Positions 36,901 through 45,075 are shown, counted from the stretch's first letter. The stretch: 64,000 nucleotides of DNA from Acidobacteriota bacterium (GCA_029861955.1 JAOTYK010000013.1:62001-126000), one strand, 5' to 3'. The notes: generated by a model not told the origin, from the sequence alone. Made by a program: numbers and translations.

Positions 36901-37967
36901 CACAGCGTGCCGCCCAGCCCGAGTGCGAGGACCGCGTAGAGTCCCCGCACGACGGCTCCGTGAAGGGACCGTGTCTGTCGGAGGAGGATCCGCACCAGCA
37001 GGTAGATCGCCAGGGTCGTCAGGAGTAGATCGGCCGGAGACGCCATCAGCGTGCCGAGGGGAAAGACACCCCAGAGCCGTGCGGAGCCGAGATCCCTGGG
37101 CAGCAGTTCGAACGGGGAGCGCGCAACGGCCAGCCCGAGGCGACCGAAGACGATCACCGCCAGCGGCCAGCCGACGCCGACCCAACCCAGTCGCCAGCCA
37201 CGCATGATCACGATGGCGAGCCCGCCGACGAGGAGCGCGACCGCAAGGGCCAGGGACTCGCGAACGCGAAGCTCTTTCTGGAAGGCCGCCGGGGTGGGCA
37301 CGACCCACACGTAACCCAGGTCGTTGCCGGCCGGTGTCGTCAGAAGTGCGCCGGCACCGTGGGCCTCGGGGTTGTCGGCGTCCGCCTCACGACTCCACGG
37401 CGTTGGGTCGACCATCGGGTCGGCATCGGTGTCGTACCACCGAATCTGTAGGTTGGTGTCGCGTCGTAGGGGGCGCGGGAGGTTCGGAGCGAAACGACGG
37501 GCCGTCAGGTTGGAGTCCAGGATCCAGGTGGCCACGAGGGTTTGTCCGTCGACATCCCCTCCGACCGACAGGATCAACCGGGTGAGGATGCCGTCCTTTC
37601 GCACGCGCCCATCCCTGTCGGCCGATGGGATCGACGGGTCGTCGAGGGTCGCCGGGTTGCCCCACCAGGCGACTCGAAGACCCCGACGATCGAAGAGCGC
37701 CATCCCTTCCAGTTGCCCGGCGAGGGGGCCCTCGATGACGGGGTCCGCGATCTCCGTGTCGTCGAGAGGCGGTGCGGCAAGCACGTCTCGCATGGCCGCA
37801 AGTCGTTGATCGATTTCACTACGGACGTACAGGGCCGTGTCGTCGGCCCGTCGTTGTGCATCGACCTGACCGGGCCAGGTGGTCACCAGGATCAGCAACA
37901 CGACTAGCGGGATGATGACGACGAGCGCCAGCTGGATCGCCAGTGGGCGACCCGCGCGTTCGGTCAT
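33978..37967 (-). CDS. very large NtrY-like membrane sensor histidine kinase
   Basis: 1329-residue sensor kinase. An N-terminal helix (LAIQLALVVIIPLVVLLIL) leads to a periplasmic sensor, then a cluster of about six helices between residues 215 and 425, another sensor segment, and helices near 715 and 765. A HAMP follows at about 950, then a PAS-like region (GVISTDNRGRIVTLNPAAQ), HisKA with the phospho-His in AIAHEIKNPLTPIQLSADHL near 1120, and an HATPase with NLIENALAAMPDGG, GVGLSDE and GTGLGLAIVK. NtrY is usually about 750 residues. It overlaps the upstream gene (ATGA). Its partner regulator is not adjacent. Confidence 0.9.
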   Translation of the reverse strand: MTERAGRPLAIQLALVVIIPLVVLLILVTTWPGQVDAQRRADDTALYVRSEIDQRLAAMRDVLAAPPLDDTEIADPVIEGPLAGQLEGMALFDRRGLRVAWWGNPATLDDPSIPSADRDGRVRKDGILTRLILSVGGDVDGQTLVATWILDSNLTARRFAPNLPRPLRRDTNLQIRWYDTDADPMVDPTPWSREADADNPEAHGAGALLTTPAGNDLGYVWVVPTPAAFQKELRVRESLALAVALLVGGLAIVIMRGWRLGWVGVGWPLAVIVFGRLGLAVARSPFELLPRDLGSARLWGVFPLGTLMASPADLLLTTLAIYLLVRILLRQTRSLHGAVVRGLYAVLALGLGGTLWWLTRTLAEDARIWLLESGPPVPINAQGLLVASLALWILAICRLLLAATGSGLIERIGSGRRSATVVLAVVLSAGVMISLQARRDGLALERLRTEVAPQIVEQDVRRSAALTSALEGVRDHFRNTDASSDPRSSRTTFLAYHFWMRSELASSGYKSSLEFYNVNDERFSQFGFDLPLFIEPRGEALESAEDAPILVYEEDYVDAVSRSRALLHGETSVWRDGERLGRVVGHILDEPENLPFQPAARPYLQALGTGFMDAIGDAFRDGPQHVLYDTFGSMVMSSVDEAPAWSQELREAGLSREEVAVSAGERDYRGFALEESGRLHLLLLPERTTIERLAGVVRLALAVVFLFIITDFWPRKGPTWRVRELRRWFTGSVYRKLLTTMLVASILPLLGLAIVMQAVLERNGQRDLRKSATRHVAAAQRILEDYLTPPDLDDGYDVATINDEILQWLRPVVGQEIHVYENANLVASSKRELFDGGLLPSLLRREIHDALVDGGQSSTLRQQSLGSITVPVAFAPVRTADPHSELIVAVPMIYEEKEIRRSVKRVRDLILLATVTLLALLAVVASRLARSVSRPVRELVHTTHRLAAGEYETRVKAQTEDELAELVRSFNVMAVSLSRQRADLERRRDYVETLLRHATTGVISTDNRGRIVTLNPAAQRLLDVGEPPPDGDPLPLHRLLAAPALRTLRERLDQPARDDGVPFEVDLDFPDGVRRVRCVRVSLPGDDRGAVGALLLLDDVTDLMRSNQLEAWAEMARAIAHEIKNPLTPIQLSADHLARLLKDSDVLPSPSVEACLVTIGKQVTNLYEIAGEFSAYAKIPDLTLHRMASDEFLREALSPYRSASPEGIEIAESYDTAAEIRVDARVLSRALVNLIENALAAMPDGGRLAIRSLQEADQVVIEVEDSGVGLSDEVRRRLFEPYFSTKSSGTGLGLAIVKRSVEAHQGTIDVESQADRGTVFRIKLPIVGG

Positions 37968-38452
37968 GGGGCCTCTTCCCGCAACTCGCGGACCACCCAG
38001 CGGTCCCGTTCGCGCTCGAGATGGAGTCGCAGCGTCGCCGGTCGGGTGACGCCCTTGTGATTGGTGATCCGTGCGGTCGCGTCGACACGCGCGAACTGTT
38101 CGGTGGGGGCCTCAACGGCGATCACGGTGAAGCCGTCTACCGAGCCCTCCTGAAGGAACGTCCGCAGGAGGGTCACGACCTGTTGGGAGCTATAGAACCC
38201 GTGTTCGCGACCGACAAGACGATCCAGTTGCAAACGCACACGACCGCTGGTGGGGAAGTGTCGGGCGAGGGAGCGCGTATCTGCGGACTCCAGGGCCTGC
38301 CCGAAGGATGTCGCGGCGGACCGCGCGGGTGCACCTGCTTCCTCCGCGGAGACCGTCAGCGCCAGAGACGTCAGCAGCAGAACGACCCACACTCGGCCAC
38401 GCCAACGGCGGTGGGAGGCGGCGCGATCTCCAGGCTGTAGGCGGCAAGTCAC
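37964..38452 (-). CDS. exported NTF2-like/DUF4783-like protein
   Basis: 162-residue protein with a membrane/signal segment near residues 18-36 (RVWVVLLLTSLALTVSAEE). The mature part reads SFGQALESADTRSLARHFPT, SSQQVVTLLRTFLQEG and RPATLRLHLERERDRWVVRE, the pattern of a small periplasmic NTF2-like fold. Function unknown. Its TGA overlaps the start of the kinase gene, so a sensing accessory role is possible but only inferred. The start is uncertain; GTG 38452 gives the longest form. Confidence 0.65.
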   Translation of the reverse strand: MTCRLQPGDRAASHRRWRGRVWVVLLLTSLALTVSAEEAGAPARSAATSFGQALESADTRSLARHFPTSGRVRLQLDRLVGREHGFYSSQQVVTLLRTFLQEGSVDGFTVIAVEAPTEQFARVDATARITNHKGVTRPATLRLHLERERDRWVVRELREEAP

Positions 38453-38464
38453 CCAAAGAGGATA

Positions 38465-39478
38465 ATGTCCAGGTTTTTAAAGTGTCAAACCGGAGCCCGG
38501 GACTTGAGCAATCCTATTCTGTTGTTGAGCGCCGGTGGACTCGACAGCTGTGTCACCGCTCATCGACTGGTGACACACGGCTTCGAGGTTCACGCGCTCC
38601 ACTTCGAGACCGGGTTTATCCCGGAGAGCCGACGAAAGACCCTGCAATGCGGGGCGTGGGAGCGGCTGGGCGTGACCACGACGACCGTTCTGGATGGACG
38701 GGCGATCTACGCGCGGGGGTTGCGACAACCCGGTGGCGGCCCGTCCGAGCCATGCCTGGACGGTCGAGTCCAGATGTTGAGGCAGGCGGCCGCCGAGGCG
38801 GAGCGGCGGGGCATCCGCTGGCTGGCCACCGCCGACGTGGTCGGGCAACGCCGGACGGATCAGACGCGACGACGATTGCTGCAGATCGATCGTGACGCAG
38901 GCGTGAGCGGGCGGGTGGGTCGTCCGCTGGCCAATCATTCGCTACCACTCGAGGATCCGATCTTCGATCGTCTTCCACGGTCGGAACTCCACGGGACCTC
39001 CCGGCGGTTCCAGCTTCGTTGGGCCGAGACGACGGAAGGTGGCCCGTGGCCGGCTCCACACGCCGGTTGCTGTCGCCTGGCGGATCGCGGCGTGGCCGTT
39101 CGCGCACGGGATCTGTTCGCCCACACTCGGGCGCAGCCGACGGACGACGAGCTCCTCAGCCTGTCCCTGGGTCGCCACTACCGGCTCGGGCATGCCGCCA
39201 AGGCGATCGTTCCACGGAACCATGTCGAAGGGCGGCAGCTGGAGGCACTGTTTCCCGCCGCCCTGCGCGGCTGCCTTCGAGAGGCCGCCGGGCCGTCGGT
39301 CTATCTGTTGGGGGACGCCGGCCCACGGGTCCTTCGCGATCTGGCGTCGCTGGTGCTGGGGGTCCATCGACGCCCTGCTGGGTCGACGGCAACCGTCACG
39401 ATTCTCAAGGATGGATCGACGGACACCCTCGTCGGAACCGCCCCGGAGTCGGCCGGCGTGGAGCTCTGGAGGGTGTAA
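38465..39478 (+). CDS. MnmA-like ATP-pyrophosphatase (tRNA thiolation-type)
   Basis: PP-loop protein with ILLLSAGGLDSCVTAHRLV, a variant of the SGGxDS ATP-pyrophosphatase motif, near residues 18-36, followed by VHALHFETGF and an intermediate CLDGRVQMLRQAAAEAERRG. The middle contains PAPHAGCCRLADRGVAVRAR, matching MnmA-like proteins that carry a different C-terminal domain. Such proteins are sometimes annotated as tRNA(5-methylaminomethyl-2-thiouridylate) methyltransferases. A genuine mnmA starts at 63292, so this is a second, divergent member. A gagg 6 bp before ATG 38465 supports the start. It diverges from the kinase cluster. Confidence 0.72.
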   Translation: MSRFLKCQTGARDLSNPILLLSAGGLDSCVTAHRLVTHGFEVHALHFETGFIPESRRKTLQCGAWERLGVTTTTVLDGRAIYARGLRQPGGGPSEPCLDGRVQMLRQAAAEAERRGIRWLATADVVGQRRTDQTRRRLLQIDRDAGVSGRVGRPLANHSLPLEDPIFDRLPRSELHGTSRRFQLRWAETTEGGPWPAPHAGCCRLADRGVAVRARDLFAHTRAQPTDDELLSLSLGRHYRLGHAAKAIVPRNHVEGRQLEALFPAALRGCLREAAGPSVYLLGDAGPRVLRDLASLVLGVHRRPAGSTATVTILKDGSTDTLVGTAPESAGVELWRV

Positions 39479-39519
39479 GGGGGCTGTGCTATAAGTTCGG
39501 GGCTTTGCCACGACCCGTT

Positions 39520-39594
<75 letters not shown>

Positions 39595-39623
39595 ACGGTG
39601 GTAGAGCAGGACCAGGGGTCCAT

Positions 39624-39699
39624 GGGCGGCTAGCTCAGCTGGGAGAGCGCGGCGTTCGCAACGCCGAGGTCGAGGGTTCGAGCCCCTTGCCGTCCACCA
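39624..39699 (+). tRNA. tRNA-Ala (anticodon CGC)
   Basis: Cloverleaf with acceptor GGGCGGC/GCCGTCC, D stem GCTC/GAGC, anticodon stem CGGCG/CGCCG around TTCGCAA, T stem GAGGG/CCCTT, discriminator A and encoded CCA. The CGC anticodon reads the GCG alanine codon, which is frequent in a GC-rich genome. It ends 10 bp before the stop of the convergent hutH gene. Confidence 0.95.
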
Positions 39700-39709
39700 A
39701 CCCGACCTC

Positions 39710-41221
39710 TTACTTCAGGGTCTTCACCAGCTCACCGCTCAACAGCGCGTCTCGCGCGGTTTCGATGTCGCCGCTGAGGGCGCGGTCTTCCTTCACCAGC
39801 TTCACGCCGATGCGACGTAGACAGTCCCTCGCAGCCTCGACACCGACGCCGGCGCGATGCGGGCGTCGATGGTGCAGGGCCTGCGCCGCACACTGCCACT
39901 CGATGGCCAGGACCGTCGCCACATGCTCGACGATCGTCGCCGCCTTCCGTGCGGCATGCGCCCCCATCGAGACATGGTCTTCCTTGCCCGCCGAGGTCGG
40001 TACCGTGTCGACGCTTGCGGGATGGGCCAGCACCTTGTTCTCCGAGACCAGCGCCGCCGCGGTCACGTGGGCCATCATGAACCCCGAATGGAGTCCGGGA
40101 TCCTTGGCCAGGAACGCCGGTAGATCGGAGAGGGCGGGGTTGAGGAGTCGCTCGATCCGTCGCTCGCTGATGGTCGCCAGCGAACAGACCGACGTTCCCA
40201 GATGATCCAGTGCCAGGCTGACCGGCTGCCCGTGAAAGTTGCCACCGGAGACCATCTCATCCTGATCGATGAAGACCATCGGGTTGTCGGTGCTGGAGTT
40301 GACCTCGATCGCCAGCACCTGCTGCACGTAGTCCAGGCCGTCCCGCACGGCCCCGTGGACCTGTGGGATGCATCGCAGGGAGTAACAGTCCTGCACCTTG
40401 CCGCAGTCGATGTGGGTCTTGACCAGTTCGCTCTTGCGAAGCAGACGGCGGAGGTTGGCCGCAGATTCCCGTTGGCCCTTCTGGGGGCGGGCGTCATGGA
40501 GTCGTTTGTCGAATGCACGATGGGAGCCCAGCAGCGCCTCGAGGGTCATGGCACCGATGGCGTCGGCGGCAATCGTCAGTCGGCGAGCCTGCAGCAACGC
40601 CAGGATGCCGATCCCCGACATCACCTGGGTGCCGTTGATGAGCGCCAGCCCCTCCTTGGCCTTCAGCGCGAGTGGCTGCAGGCCGACCCGTTTCAACGCA
40701 CGGGCCGTGGGCATCCGCTTGCCCTCCAGGAACACCTCGCCCTCGCCGATCAGCGTGACTGCGATGTGCGCCAGCGGCGCCAGGTCTCCCGACGCGCCGA
40801 CACTGCCTTTCTCCGGGACCACCGGATGGATGCCCTTGTTCAGGTAGTCCAGCAGTCGACGCACCGTCTCGACTCGAAGACCCGAATGGCCACGGACGAG
40901 ACAGTTGGCGCGTAGCGCAAGGATGGCACGCACCGTCCGCTGGGGGAGGGGGTCGCCCACGCCGGCACAATGGCTTCGGATCAGGTTTCGTTGGAGCGCG
41001 TCGAGGTCCTTGTCGGCGATCCCGACGTTGCTCAGATGGCCGAAGCCGGTGTTGACACCGTAGACCTGCCCGCCACCGGCGATCGCGTGTTCGACGACCC
41101 GCCGGGACTCCCGCACGAGCTTGACGGCCGACGCCGACAGGACACACGGTGCGCCATCGGCGATCCGCTCGACATCCGTGAGGGAGAGTCGGCTCCCATC
41201 GATTCTGATGCGTGTGGCCAT
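39710..41221 (-). CDS. hutH: histidine ammonia-lyase
   Basis: Deaminates histidine to urocanate. The MIO cofactor triad Ala-Ser-Gly lies in GSVGASGDLAPLAHIAVTLI near residues 140-160, after YGVNTGFGHLSNV. Other motifs are EGLALINGTQVMSGIGIL, QDCYSLRCIPQVHGAV and SSTDNPMVF, all typical of HutH. 503 residues. No hutU, hutI or hutG is in the window, so the gene is not in a complete histidine operon here. It diverges from purA across a 142-bp gap containing an inverted repeat. Confidence 0.93.
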   Translation of the reverse strand: MATRIRIDGSRLSLTDVERIADGAPCVLSASAVKLVRESRRVVEHAIAGGGQVYGVNTGFGHLSNVGIADKDLDALQRNLIRSHCAGVGDPLPQRTVRAILALRANCLVRGHSGLRVETVRRLLDYLNKGIHPVVPEKGSVGASGDLAPLAHIAVTLIGEGEVFLEGKRMPTARALKRVGLQPLALKAKEGLALINGTQVMSGIGILALLQARRLTIAADAIGAMTLEALLGSHRAFDKRLHDARPQKGQRESAANLRRLLRKSELVKTHIDCGKVQDCYSLRCIPQVHGAVRDGLDYVQQVLAIEVNSSTDNPMVFIDQDEMVSGGNFHGQPVSLALDHLGTSVCSLATISERRIERLLNPALSDLPAFLAKDPGLHSGFMMAHVTAAALVSENKVLAHPASVDTVPTSAGKEDHVSMGAHAARKAATIVEHVATVLAIEWQCAAQALHHRRPHRAGVGVEAARDCLRRIGVKLVKEDRALSGDIETARDALLSGELVKTLK

Positions 41222-41262
41222 GGGGTTTCGTCCCTCAAAAACGGCGAGAAAACGCCCGCCGG

Positions 41263-41299
41263 GATGCTAGCACAGGGCCTCTTGGGCCGTGCTAACATC
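41263..41299. promoter_or_regulatory. imperfect inverted repeat between divergent hutH and purA
   Basis: Left arm gatgctagcacagggcc and right arm gggccgtgctaacatc pair with two small mismatches or bulges. No T-run follows, so it is not a typical terminator. In the divergent spacer it could be an operator or overlapping back-to-back -10 elements (TAACAT on plus, TAGCAT on minus). Confidence 0.4.
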
Positions 41300-41363
41300 C
41301 ACGCGGCTCTGCGGGTGATCCGTAGGACCGTTCCGTCCCCGTGGACGCAAGAACCGGGTTCAG

Positions 41364-42683
41364 ATGCCACACATCGCGGTCGTGGGCGCCCAGTGGGGCG
41401 ACGAGGGCAAAGGCAAGTTGGTCGATCTTCTCTGCGAGAAGTTCGATGTCGTCGCTCGCTTCCAGGGCGGCCCCAACGCAGGCCACACCGTCATCATCGG
41501 CGACGATCGTTACGCGTTGCATCATGTTCCCTCCGGTGTCTTCCGTCCCGACGTCAAGATCGTCATCGGCAACGGCACGGTCATGGATCTGCCACAGCTT
41601 CTTGCCGAACTGGACGGTCTGACCGAGGCGGGGATCTCCTACGCCGATCGGCTGTTCATCAGCGACCGGGCCCACGTCATCCTGCCGGTTCTTAAACAGT
41701 TGGACGCACAGCGGGAGACCGTCGCCGACGCCCCCAACAAGATCGGCACGACCCTGCGTGGCATCGGTCCGACCTACGAGGCCAAGGCCGCACGTTGGGG
41801 TGTTCGTGTCGCCGACCTCGCGGACCTGAACCATCTGACCTGTCTCATCGAACGAATCCTCGGAACTCCGTCCGTCGAGCGGTTGCGTGAATCCGGCATC
41901 GAGATCGAGTCCGCCGAGTCCGCCGCCCGTTCGGCCCATGAACACTGGAAGCGTCTTGCACCCCACGTGGCCGACACGGCGTTGGTGTTGAACGACTGGA
42001 TCGACGAGGGACGGTCGGTGCTGTTCGAGGGTGCCCAGGGGACGCTGCTGGATCTGGATCACGGGTCGTACCCATTTGTCACCAGTTCCAACACGCTGAC
42101 CGGTAGCCTGTGCGCCGGTCTGGGGGTCGCGCCGAGTCTCGTGACCGGTTGTGTGGGCGTCTTCAAGGCCTACGCCACCCGCGTCGGCGCCGGGCCGATG
42201 CCGACGGAACTGGAAGACGGCGACGACGGCTTCGGGCAGAAGATGCGTGTTCGTGGCAAGGAGTTCGGCACGACGACCGGTCGTCCCCGTCGCTGCGGTT
42301 GGTTCGACGGCGTCTCGGCGTGTTACGCCAACCGCGTCAATCGATTCGACGCGGTGGCCATCACGTTGGTGGATGTCCTGGATACGTTTGAAGAGATTCA
42401 GATCTGTACCGGCTACCGTCTGGATGGCAAGCCGATCCGTGCGCTACCGGCGTCCACGGCGGCGACCGCCACGATCGAGCCGATCTACGAGAGTCACCCC
42501 GGTTGGATGTGCGACACGACCGCCATTCGAAGTTGGGAAGAGCTACCGTCTAACGCAAAGAAGTACGCGGAGCGGCTGGCCGAGGTCATCGGTAGCGAGG
42601 TCGCGATGGTCGGTGTCGGACCCGATCGCGAGCAGAGCATCCTCAAGCCCGGCTCGTGGTTGGAGCGCCAGCTCAAGGCGTAG
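41364..42683 (+). CDS. purA: adenylosuccinate synthetase
   Basis: GTP-dependent synthesis of adenylosuccinate from IMP and aspartate, the first committed AMP step. The N-terminal GTP-binding and catalytic block VVGAQWGDEGKGKLVDLL is followed by RFQGGPNAGHTVI, GIGPTYEAKAARWGVR, FEGAQGTLLDLDHGSYPFVT and GRPRRCGWFD. 439 residues, normal length, with all catalytic motifs intact. The methyltransferase gene starts 5 bp after its stop and is probably co-transcribed. Confidence 0.96.
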   Translation: MPHIAVVGAQWGDEGKGKLVDLLCEKFDVVARFQGGPNAGHTVIIGDDRYALHHVPSGVFRPDVKIVIGNGTVMDLPQLLAELDGLTEAGISYADRLFISDRAHVILPVLKQLDAQRETVADAPNKIGTTLRGIGPTYEAKAARWGVRVADLADLNHLTCLIERILGTPSVERLRESGIEIESAESAARSAHEHWKRLAPHVADTALVLNDWIDEGRSVLFEGAQGTLLDLDHGSYPFVTSSNTLTGSLCAGLGVAPSLVTGCVGVFKAYATRVGAGPMPTELEDGDDGFGQKMRVRGKEFGTTTGRPRRCGWFDGVSACYANRVNRFDAVAITLVDVLDTFEEIQICTGYRLDGKPIRALPASTAATATIEPIYESHPGWMCDTTAIRSWEELPSNAKKYAERLAEVIGSEVAMVGVGPDREQSILKPGSWLERQLKA

Positions 42684-42688
42684 CTCGT

Positions 42689-43537
42689 ATGTCCCGCGCC
42701 GATCACGAACAGAACCGTCGCTCGTGGAACGAGGCGACACGGGCCCACAACAGTCATAAGCGAGATGAGGCGGCGTTTCTGCGTGACGGCGGCAGCACGC
42801 TGTTTCCCGAGGAGCTGGATCTGTTGGGACCGCTTGCCGGTCGTCGTCTGTTGCATCTGCAGTGCAACTCCGGACAGGACTCGCTCTCGTTGGCCGCATT
42901 AGGGGCCGATGTCCTGGGCGTCGACATCAGCGACGTCGCCATCGAGCATGCGCGGACGCTCTCCGAAGAGAGCGGGATCGCCGCTCGTTTCGAACGACAG
43001 GACGTCTACGACTGGCTTGAGAATGCGTCCGAGCGATTCGATCTCGTGTTCGCGTCCTACGGCGCTCTTTGCTGGCTCAGCGATCTGAAGCGATGGGCCG
43101 GCGGTATTCGCGATGTTCTGGCACCGGGCGGGCAGTTGGTCGTGATGGAGTTCCATCCGGTGGCGATGATGCTGGATCGGGACTGGACCGTTCGCCACCC
43201 CTACGGGACCGGCGGCGTGCGTCAAGTACTCGAGGAGGGGATCGGCGACTACGTCGCGGACTCCGGCGGAGGTTTGACGCCATCGGGGCATGTCGAAGGT
43301 GTGCGGGCGTTCAGTAATCCGGAACGTTGCGTCGAGTACGCCTGGTCGATGGGGCAGATCCTGACGGCGATCTCGTCAGCGGGACTCCATGTCGATCGAT
43401 TCGAGGAATACCCCTATGTCAACGGGTGCACGATCTGGGACGATCTTCGCCCTCGAGAGGGTCGTCGTTACGATCTCCCCGAAGGGATGCCGTCGATTCC
43501 GTTGATGTTCGGTCTGCAGGCGGGGATCGGCTCTTGA
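42689..43537 (+). CDS. class I SAM-dependent methyltransferase
   Basis: 282-residue methyltransferase. Motif I is RLLHLQCNSGQDSLSLAALG near residues 48-67, then VLGVDISDVAIEHAR, and the post-motif FDLVFASYGALCWLSDL. This resembles small-molecule methyltransferases (UbiE/type 11-12) rather than RNA enzymes; the substrate is unknown. The chosen ATG 42689 lies 5 bp after the purA stop. The stop codon overlaps the -35 element proposed for the tRNA-Lys promoter. Confidence 0.83.
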   Translation: MSRADHEQNRRSWNEATRAHNSHKRDEAAFLRDGGSTLFPEELDLLGPLAGRRLLHLQCNSGQDSLSLAALGADVLGVDISDVAIEHARTLSEESGIAARFERQDVYDWLENASERFDLVFASYGALCWLSDLKRWAGGIRDVLAPGGQLVVMEFHPVAMMLDRDWTVRHPYGTGGVRQVLEEGIGDYVADSGGGLTPSGHVEGVRAFSNPERCVEYAWSMGQILTAISSAGLHVDRFEEYPYVNGCTIWDDLRPREGRRYDLPEGMPSIPLMFGLQAGIGS

Positions 43538-43562
43538 ACCGTCGGCAACAGATCGCTACCCT
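43534..43562 (+). promoter_or_regulatory. sigma-70-type promoter of tRNA-Lys
   Basis: TTGAAC (43534-43539), a 17-bp spacer and TACCCT (43557-43562) lie 21 bp before the tRNA. The -35 is good and the -10 is moderate. Confidence 0.5.
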
Positions 43563-43583
43563 GTGCCGGTCGCGAGACGACGC

Positions 43584-43659
43584 GGGCCGTTAGCTCAGTT
43601 GGTAGAGCACCGCCCTTTTAAGGCGAGGGTCGCTGGTTCGAGTCCAGCACGGCTCACCA
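43584..43659 (+). tRNA. tRNA-Lys (anticodon TTT)
   Basis: Acceptor GGGCCGT/ACGGCTC with one G-T pair, D stem GCTC/GAGC, anticodon loop CTTTTAA with anticodon TTT, T stem GCTGG/CCAGC, discriminator A and encoded CCA. The outermost anticodon-stem pair is C-A, a mismatch; the other four pair well. Overall it closely resembles bacterial tRNA-Lys. Confidence 0.92.
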
Positions 43660-43675
43660 CCGCGTCGGTCGTCGG

Positions 43676-44869
43676 TCAACGGGCGTTCCAGCCCATCCGC
43701 TCCCGGATCCCCCCGTCGGTCAGACCGTAGTCCTCCGCCGTGTACCGGTGGGTCGCCGAGGGCTTGCCCCGATAGCGTGGCTTGCCGACTCGAGCCCGGA
43801 CGGCCTGACGATCCTCGTCGCTCAACGCCCAGCCCATCCAGTCGGCCAGATCCTGGACCGTGGAGATCGGGTTGGCGACGAACGCCTCGTAGTCCAGGCG
43901 TCGGATGCGGTCGGGGGAGGCCGTCGCCAGCACCCGCTCCTGCCGCTCCCGCCCCCGGGCCAGGTAGTCCAGCCAGAACGCACCCAGCCGGTGGGGATCG
44001 TCCACCGGAGAGAAGGAGGTTCGCGTACAGACGTTGAGGCTGCAGGTCGAGGGGACGACCCTGGCCGGGTCCCGCTCCAGAACGACCACTCGGGCTCTGG
44101 GCAGTGTCTCCAGCAGCGTGTCGAGCCACCACAGATGCATCGGCCACTTCAGCGCCCAGCGCTCGGTTTCGACACGCCTCGCCAGCAGCCCCAGCTGAGA
44201 GCGATAGAACCGATAGGCCGGACCGGCGTCATTCTCGCCGATCCACTTCGCGAACGACGTGCTGTCGCTGATGAAGGTCGACGTCGTCGTCCAGAAACTG
44301 TTCTCGAGCAGATGCAGGCACTCGTCGGGCTCGTCGGCGGCGATGGGGTGGATCGTGTCGGCACCGGGGGACAGGTAGCGATGGATCTTGACCACCCGAC
44401 GGGCGATACGGATCGCCTCCTCACGACCGCCCACCTGCGACGCCCGCACCGGCGACCGCAGCTCGCCGAAGGTCGGCCCGTGGACCGAGGGCATCGCCCC
44501 CAGCAAGTGATGCAGGAAGGTCGTCCCCGAGCGGTAGAGACCCGCCACCACCAGCGGCTGGAACGAAGGGCTCGCCAGGTCCGGAGCGCGCTTGACCTCA
44601 TCCACGATCTTCAGTCGCTCGACCAGGGCCCCCAGGATCAGGCCGTGGGCCGCCAGCCGGCCCATGGGGGTCAGCCGGCCTTCCTCTCGCATTCCGTCCA
44701 CCAGGCGCGTCAACGGCTCTCGGAACGCCGGGTCGCCGAAGTCGTCGAGGCCCGTGTTCCCCACCGCACGATCCAACAAGGGCTCCACGCGCAGCGGCAT
44801 CCTCCGGATCGGCAGGTTTCCCAGCAGCCCCGTGGCCAGATCGATGAGGCGGACACCGAGAGGTTTCAT
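43676..44869 (-). CDS. PAPS-dependent sulfotransferase family protein
   Basis: 397-residue Sulfotransfer_3-like protein. The 5'-phosphosulfate-binding loop is VVAGLYRSGTTFLHHLLGAM near residues 107-126, and the 3'-phosphate site is RVVVLERDPARVVPSTCSL. The end carries a conserved tail RYTAEDYGLTDGGIRERMGW. Acceptor unknown; a lipid or polysaccharide is possible. It ends 17 bp after the tRNA-Lys gene, on the opposite strand, and starts 75 bp before the tRNA-Glu gene. Confidence 0.83.
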   Translation of the reverse strand: MKPLGVRLIDLATGLLGNLPIRRMPLRVEPLLDRAVGNTGLDDFGDPAFREPLTRLVDGMREEGRLTPMGRLAAHGLILGALVERLKIVDEVKRAPDLASPSFQPLVVAGLYRSGTTFLHHLLGAMPSVHGPTFGELRSPVRASQVGGREEAIRIARRVVKIHRYLSPGADTIHPIAADEPDECLHLLENSFWTTTSTFISDSTSFAKWIGENDAGPAYRFYRSQLGLLARRVETERWALKWPMHLWWLDTLLETLPRARVVVLERDPARVVPSTCSLNVCTRTSFSPVDDPHRLGAFWLDYLARGRERQERVLATASPDRIRRLDYEAFVANPISTVQDLADWMGWALSDEDRQAVRARVGKPRYRGKPSATHRYTAEDYGLTDGGIRERMGWNAR

Positions 44870-44896
44870 GGGCCGGGAGTTTATCCCGCCGGGCCG

Positions 44897-44925
44897 TTGT
44901 GAGGTCGGCCGCTTTTCGCTACTAT
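44897..44925 (+). promoter_or_regulatory. sigma-70-type promoter of tRNA-Glu
   Basis: TTGTGA (44897-44902) and TACTAT (44920-44925) are separated by exactly 17 bp, placing the transcript start about 12 bp before the tRNA. Confidence 0.6.
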
Positions 44926-44944
44926 TCGCCTTCGGTTTAGGTGC

Positions 44945-45022
<78 letters not shown>

Positions 45023-45037
45023 TTTTCCCCCCTCCAG

Positions 45038-45075
45038 TGACGTGGGATGCGACACCGGTGTCGCAATCTGGCACC
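45038..45075. promoter_or_regulatory. two 17-bp palindromic activator sites upstream of the sigma-54 activator gene
   Basis: TGACGTGGGATGCGACA (45038-45054) and TGTCGCAATCTGGCACC (45059-45075) are 21 bp apart centre to centre. Between them sits a perfect 16-bp palindrome GCGACACCGGTGTCGC (45049-45064). Each matches half or more of the shared form TGTCGC-N5-GCGACA found upstream of three later genes. They lie about 95 bp before the -24/-12 promoter, so autoregulation is likely. Confidence 0.55.

Noticed and set aside
39710-41221. Phenylalanine/tyrosine ammonia-lyase or aminomutase in place of HutH
   Set aside because: Length and the HutH-type blocks (YGVNTGFGHLSN and SSTDNPMVF) fit histidine ammonia-lyase best; no sign of the longer aromatic lyases.
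43584-43659. tRNA-Lys as a pseudogene because of a C-A pair in the anticodon stem
   Set aside because: Only the outermost stem pair is affected. All other stems, the loop, the discriminator base and CCA are normal, and a promoter is visible.
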